Source of the DNA: Enoplolaimus lenunculus
Taxonomy: Eukaryota; Nematoda; Enoplea; Enoplida; Thoracostomopsidae
Length of the DNA stretch: 64,000 nt
Assembly: GCA_030248215.1 (NCBI GenBank)
Contig: JASANG010002241.1
Span: forward strand, 1-64,000
Reading direction: 5' to 3'
The notes below the pieces were generated by a model. That model saw only the letters and a program-made list of their open reading frames with translations, made no database searches and was not told the origin of the DNA. Shown piece by piece: positions 60,655 to 64,000 of the stretch. Numbering within the stretch: the first letter of the stretch is position 1; each line of letters opens with the position of its first letter. The position numbers were made by a program, and so were the translations under genes.

Positions 60655-62656
60655 GGTCCACGTTACTCTGAGGGGCGTCCCGTTTACCCACGGGACCGCA
60701 ATATACCCGGAGTGAAACGTTTTTGTTGGGTTGGTCGGGACAGCTTCGAACCTGATTTTTTGGGTTGGTCGGAACAGCCGGGACAGCTTCGTACCTATGT
60801 TTTTGCTGGGTCGGTCGGGACAGGGAGGACAGCTTCGAGCCCATATTTTTGATGGGTCGGTCGGGACAGCCGGGCATATATTTTCGCTGGTTTGGTCGGG
60901 ACAGCGGGGTCAGCTTCGAGCCTATATTTTTGCTGGGTTGGTCGGGACAGCCGGGACAGCTTCGAAGCTTTGTTTTTGCTGGGTCGGTCGGGACAGCCGG
61001 GACAGCATCGAGCCTATATTTTTCTGGGTCGGTCGAGAGAGCGGGGACAGCTTCGAGCCTATATTTTTGCTGGGTTGGTAGAGACAGCAGAGACAGCTTC
61101 GAGCCTATATTTTTGCTGGGTCGGTAGGGACAGCCGGGACAGCTTCGAGCCTATATTTTCTCTGGGTCGATCGGAACAGCTTGGACCCTATACTTTGGCT
61201 GGGTCGGTCGGCACAGTCGGTACAGTTTTCGAGCTAGGCTTTGTGGGGTCGGTCGGAAAACTTCGAACTTATTTTTTGCTGGTTGGGTGAAAACAGCTGG
61301 GACAGCTTCAAGCCCATGTATTCGCTGAGTTGGTCGGGACAACTTCAACCCTATGTTTTTGATGGGCCAGTATATATAGCTGGACAGCGTCGGAGCAAAT
61401 ATGTTTTCTGGGACAGAGCTGTTCCTGCAGCCCTATCAAAAATGCAGTCAGAACTGCTGGACCTGCAAAATATAAGCTATGAACCAGGGTGTTACGGATA
61501 TCCGTTTTCGTTTCCGTTTTATAGAAACACCGGAAATTCTGTTATTTTGTGCCCAAAAATTAGTTCGAAATCGCGTGTATGTCTCGCAATTTTTCATTAT
61601 AGATATGTTGCAATAGTTCAAAGTGAAATAAAAATTACGAAATTTGTACAATATCTTGAAATTTTCGGCGTATCCGCTATTTTTTCTTTAAAATTTTAGA
61701 AAGCCAACAAATCTGCGATGAAATGATAACACCAATTTAGCATGTTTTTTATTGACTAAGGTTTTACGAACAACGGTGACGGCTCCGCTTTTTTCACCTC
61801 CACTTGCGCACTGCTTACCTTCGCACATTTTGTTGTCGTTGTAAACAGGAATGATACATCACTGTTATTTGTATTTTGCAAAAAACATCTAAATAAGCGG
61901 ACAACTCACTGAATCACAAAAAATTTATTACCTCTACAATACTTACAGGTTCGTTGCACTTCGTAACGCAAAAGTAAACTGCAACCAGTAACATCTTGCT
62001 GGTTTTATACCAATATTTCTTATACACAGACATTACATGAATGGCAAAAATATGCGACAGGCACATTTACTAGACATTATCTATTAAGGTGAACGAGCAC
62101 ACTAAGACAAAGCTTTCATCATTATATATAATACTTATTTCATTAAGATAGTTTATCCCAAAGAATGAATATGTAGTTTGTTTATATTTGTTACTTAATT
62201 TGAATGCTGTCCATGTGCAAATTATATATGGACGCCTGATATCCGGATATGAAAAATATCCGGATATGTATACTGCAAAAAATGGTTAGTCAAATTGAGT
62301 CTCTTTGAAATAGGCTTTTCCTGACTACACAACTGATTCAAATTCGACTCCGCCAGTGTTAAGTTCGATTCCCTCAGTTGTAACCTTGGCGTGCGGTATG
62401 GCTTAAATTGTTGCATATATGCAGAGTTCCTTTAATGCTTGACGCTCGGTGAAACCTTTTTGCATTTAAAACAGCCTTTAAACTTTAAATTGTATTTACC
62501 AATAAAGCTGCATTAAATATATTGTTGATGGCTTAAATTTGTGATTAAACATGTGTTAGCCAATAAAAAGCAGAAGATAGCTAAAGGGATGCACTCCTAA
62601 TCGAAAAAATTTATTTCGTCGTAGCAACCTCGACGCCCCTAAAATTAACAGTGGCC
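60655..62656. mobile_element. Candidate long F1-type element carrying a minisatellite
   Basis: GGTCCACGTTACTCTGAGGG, then GCGTCC, at the left resembles the F1 terminal repeat. CGACGCCCCTAAAATTAACA, then GTGGCC, at the right resembles its inverted partner. Between them are a GC-rich minisatellite (60723-61430), a GGAAACGG MITE piece and a TGCAAAAAATG fragment. Flanking 8-mers do not match, so the ends may come from separate insertions. Confidence 0.4.
60723..61430 (+). repeat. GC-rich minisatellite array, forward
   Basis: About 15 units of 36-64 bp built from GGGTCGGTCGGGACAGC, CGGGACAGCTTCGAGCC and TATATTTTTGCT. Units vary in length and by substitutions. All three frames stay open for long stretches, but only because unit lengths are mixed; the predicted peptides are pure repeat. 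Confidence 0.9.
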
Positions 62657-63160
62657 GAAATTTCAAAGATGGTTTATAATTCTACCAATATAATTCAGGC
62701 ATACAAATTCTCAACATTTTTGTAAAATTAACAAAAACTAGCGTTTGCCTCACAATTTTTAAGATCTTGGATAAATTTTGTGTTAATTTCTATTTCACAT
62801 CAAACTATAATTGCAACATATCTTCAGAACTGTGCAATGTTCAAGTTATTTATAACCAGTTTTGAGCATAAAAATAGCGAAATTTTCGATATTTTCGAAA
62901 CAGAAACAAAACGGACACCTATTTTAACTTAAACGAGTATAAATATCCGGTTACACCTTGATGGCCGCAAGTGAAATTTATTGAATTTTTTCTCTATAGA
63001 CGTCAGATTTAACGTAATTAAATACTGCATTATAATCGACCCACCTGTTCTCTCTAGTAGGCTTATACGTAGACTTAGGCTTATTCTAAGGTTTGCTCTC
63101 CATAGACTCATAAGACGTAACCCAGGATTAATAGTTCATGCTTAGCTTTAGACTAGGAGT
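62657..63160. other. Spacer between minisatellite arrays
   Basis: Contains an inverted GGAAACGG-family piece (about 62700-62920) and short TTAGGC-like text (63060-63085). No gene. Confidence 0.5.
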
Positions 63161-63164
63161 TTAG

Positions 63165-64000
63165 CACGAATATCAGCTTCGAAACTGTTGGGACAGGCCG
63201 AACAAAACAATAAATATGCTTCGAAGCTAGTTTCGGCAGCCGCGGAGAAAACATAGGCTCAAAACTGTTCCGATCAACCCGTAAACAATAGGATTGGACG
63301 CGTCCTAGCTGTTCCGGCCAACTCAGCGAAAACAATTTCGAAGCTGTCTCGACAAACCCGGCAAAAACATACGCTTGAAGCTTACCCGGCCAACCCAGCA
63401 AAACATAGGCCCGAAGCTGTCCCGACAAACCCAGCAAAAACATACGCTTGAAGCTGTCCCGACCAACCCAGTAAAAACATATGCTTGAAGCTTACCCGAC
63501 CAACCAAGCGAAAACATAGGGTCGAAGCTGTCCCGACCAACCCATGCAAAAACATAGGCTCGAAGCTGTCCCGACCATCACAGCAAAAACATAGGCTCGA
63601 AGCTGTCCTTGCTGTCCCGACCGACCCAGGAAAAAATATGGGCTCGAAGCTGTCCGGCTGTCCCGACCGACCCAACAAAAACATAGGCTCGCAGCTGTCT
63701 CTGCTGTCCCGAATGACCCAACGAAAACACATGCTAGAAGCAGTCCCTGCTTACCCTGCCGACCAAACAAAACACAGGTTCGAAGGTGTTCAGTAATCCC
63801 GCCCGATCCAGCAAAAACATAGGCTCGCAGCTGTCCTGCTGTCCGACCGATCCAACGAAAACAAATGCTCGACGTTGTTCTGGCGGTCCCGCCCGACCCA
63901 GTAAAATCATAGGCTCGAAGCTGTCCCAGCTGTCCCGGCCGACCCAGTAAAAAGCAGGCTCGAAGCTGTCCCGCTGTCCCGGCCGACCCAACGAAAACAC
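63165..64000 (-). repeat. GC-rich minisatellite array, reverse, runs off the window
   Basis: Same unit as at 60723 but inverted (GGCTCGAAGCTGTCCCGACC, then GACCCAGCAAAAACATA). At least 16 units, continuing past the right edge. With the forward array it forms a very large inverted pair about 1.7 kb apart. Confidence 0.9.

Noticed and set aside
60731-61699. Long overlapping open frames in the minisatellite (for example 60731-61081, 60892-61290)
   Set aside because: They follow the repeat unit in all three frames, have no start context or splice sites, and encode only repeat peptides.
63153-64000. Minus-strand open frames in the right-hand array
   Set aside because: Same reason: by-products of the GC-rich repeat.
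1-64000. CRISPR arrays, rRNA genes, bacterial-type operons
   Set aside because: Spliced eukaryotic genes throughout; no regular repeat-spacer pattern and no rRNA-like stretch.

Overview
The window is eukaryotic and AT-rich: long introns with GT..AG boundaries, AATAAA signals, and repeats filling most non-coding space. The organism is probably an invertebrate and most likely a nematode. This is inferred from the many degenerate blocks of TTAGGC, the nematode telomere hexamer, and from a MEC-2/UNC-1-type stomatin, degenerin-type DEG/ENaC genes and a short divergent ionotropic-receptor gene. A TTC23-like ciliary gene suggests an early-branching (for example enoplean or mermithid) lineage rather than a Caenorhabditis-like one. 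The species cannot be read from the sequence.

Layout, left to right. 1-8.8 kb: no secure gene, several small inverted-repeat elements and one SINE. 8.8-15.3 kb (+): a complete seven-exon stomatin gene of 327 aa. 17.16-18.87 kb: an internally deleted piggyBac transposon between TTAA sites. 19.4-20.4 kb: remnant of an ionotropic-receptor paralogue, split by a small element. 22.4-30.7 kb (-): a TTC23-like TPR gene of at least 11 exons, with a decayed partial copy at 37.6-38.5 kb. 34.9-36.4 kb (+): a complete two-exon ionotropic-receptor-like gene (402 aa). 40.9-50.7 kb (+): a complete ten-exon DEG/ENaC channel gene (727 aa). 53.2-54.7 kb (+): a possible mitochondrial ribosomal protein bL9m gene. 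57.1-60.3 kb (+): exons of a second DEG/ENaC gene whose 5' exon was not found and whose 3' part lies further right or outside. 60.6-64 kb: two large GC-rich minisatellite arrays in opposite orientations.

The ORFs mostly do not show these genes, because exons are 56-480 nt. The models come from joining exons whose splice phases agree and whose products match conserved family motifs. Stomatins of the MEC-2 type bind and modulate DEG/ENaC channels in touch neurons, so a stomatin within about 26 kb of two DEG/ENaC genes is notable, though linkage does not prove joint function.

The most unusual non-coding feature is that at least three unrelated families of terminal-inverted-repeat elements carry TTAGGC-like tandem cores. 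Two of these families have copies with clear 8-bp target duplications. Other families include a TA-flanked element (TIR TACTGTAGTGACCCGAATAA), a GGAAACGG-ended element, a CTCCGG-ended element, a TGCAAAAAATG-ended element and a 117-bp tRNA-derived SINE. No virus-like element, CRISPR array or rRNA gene was recognised.
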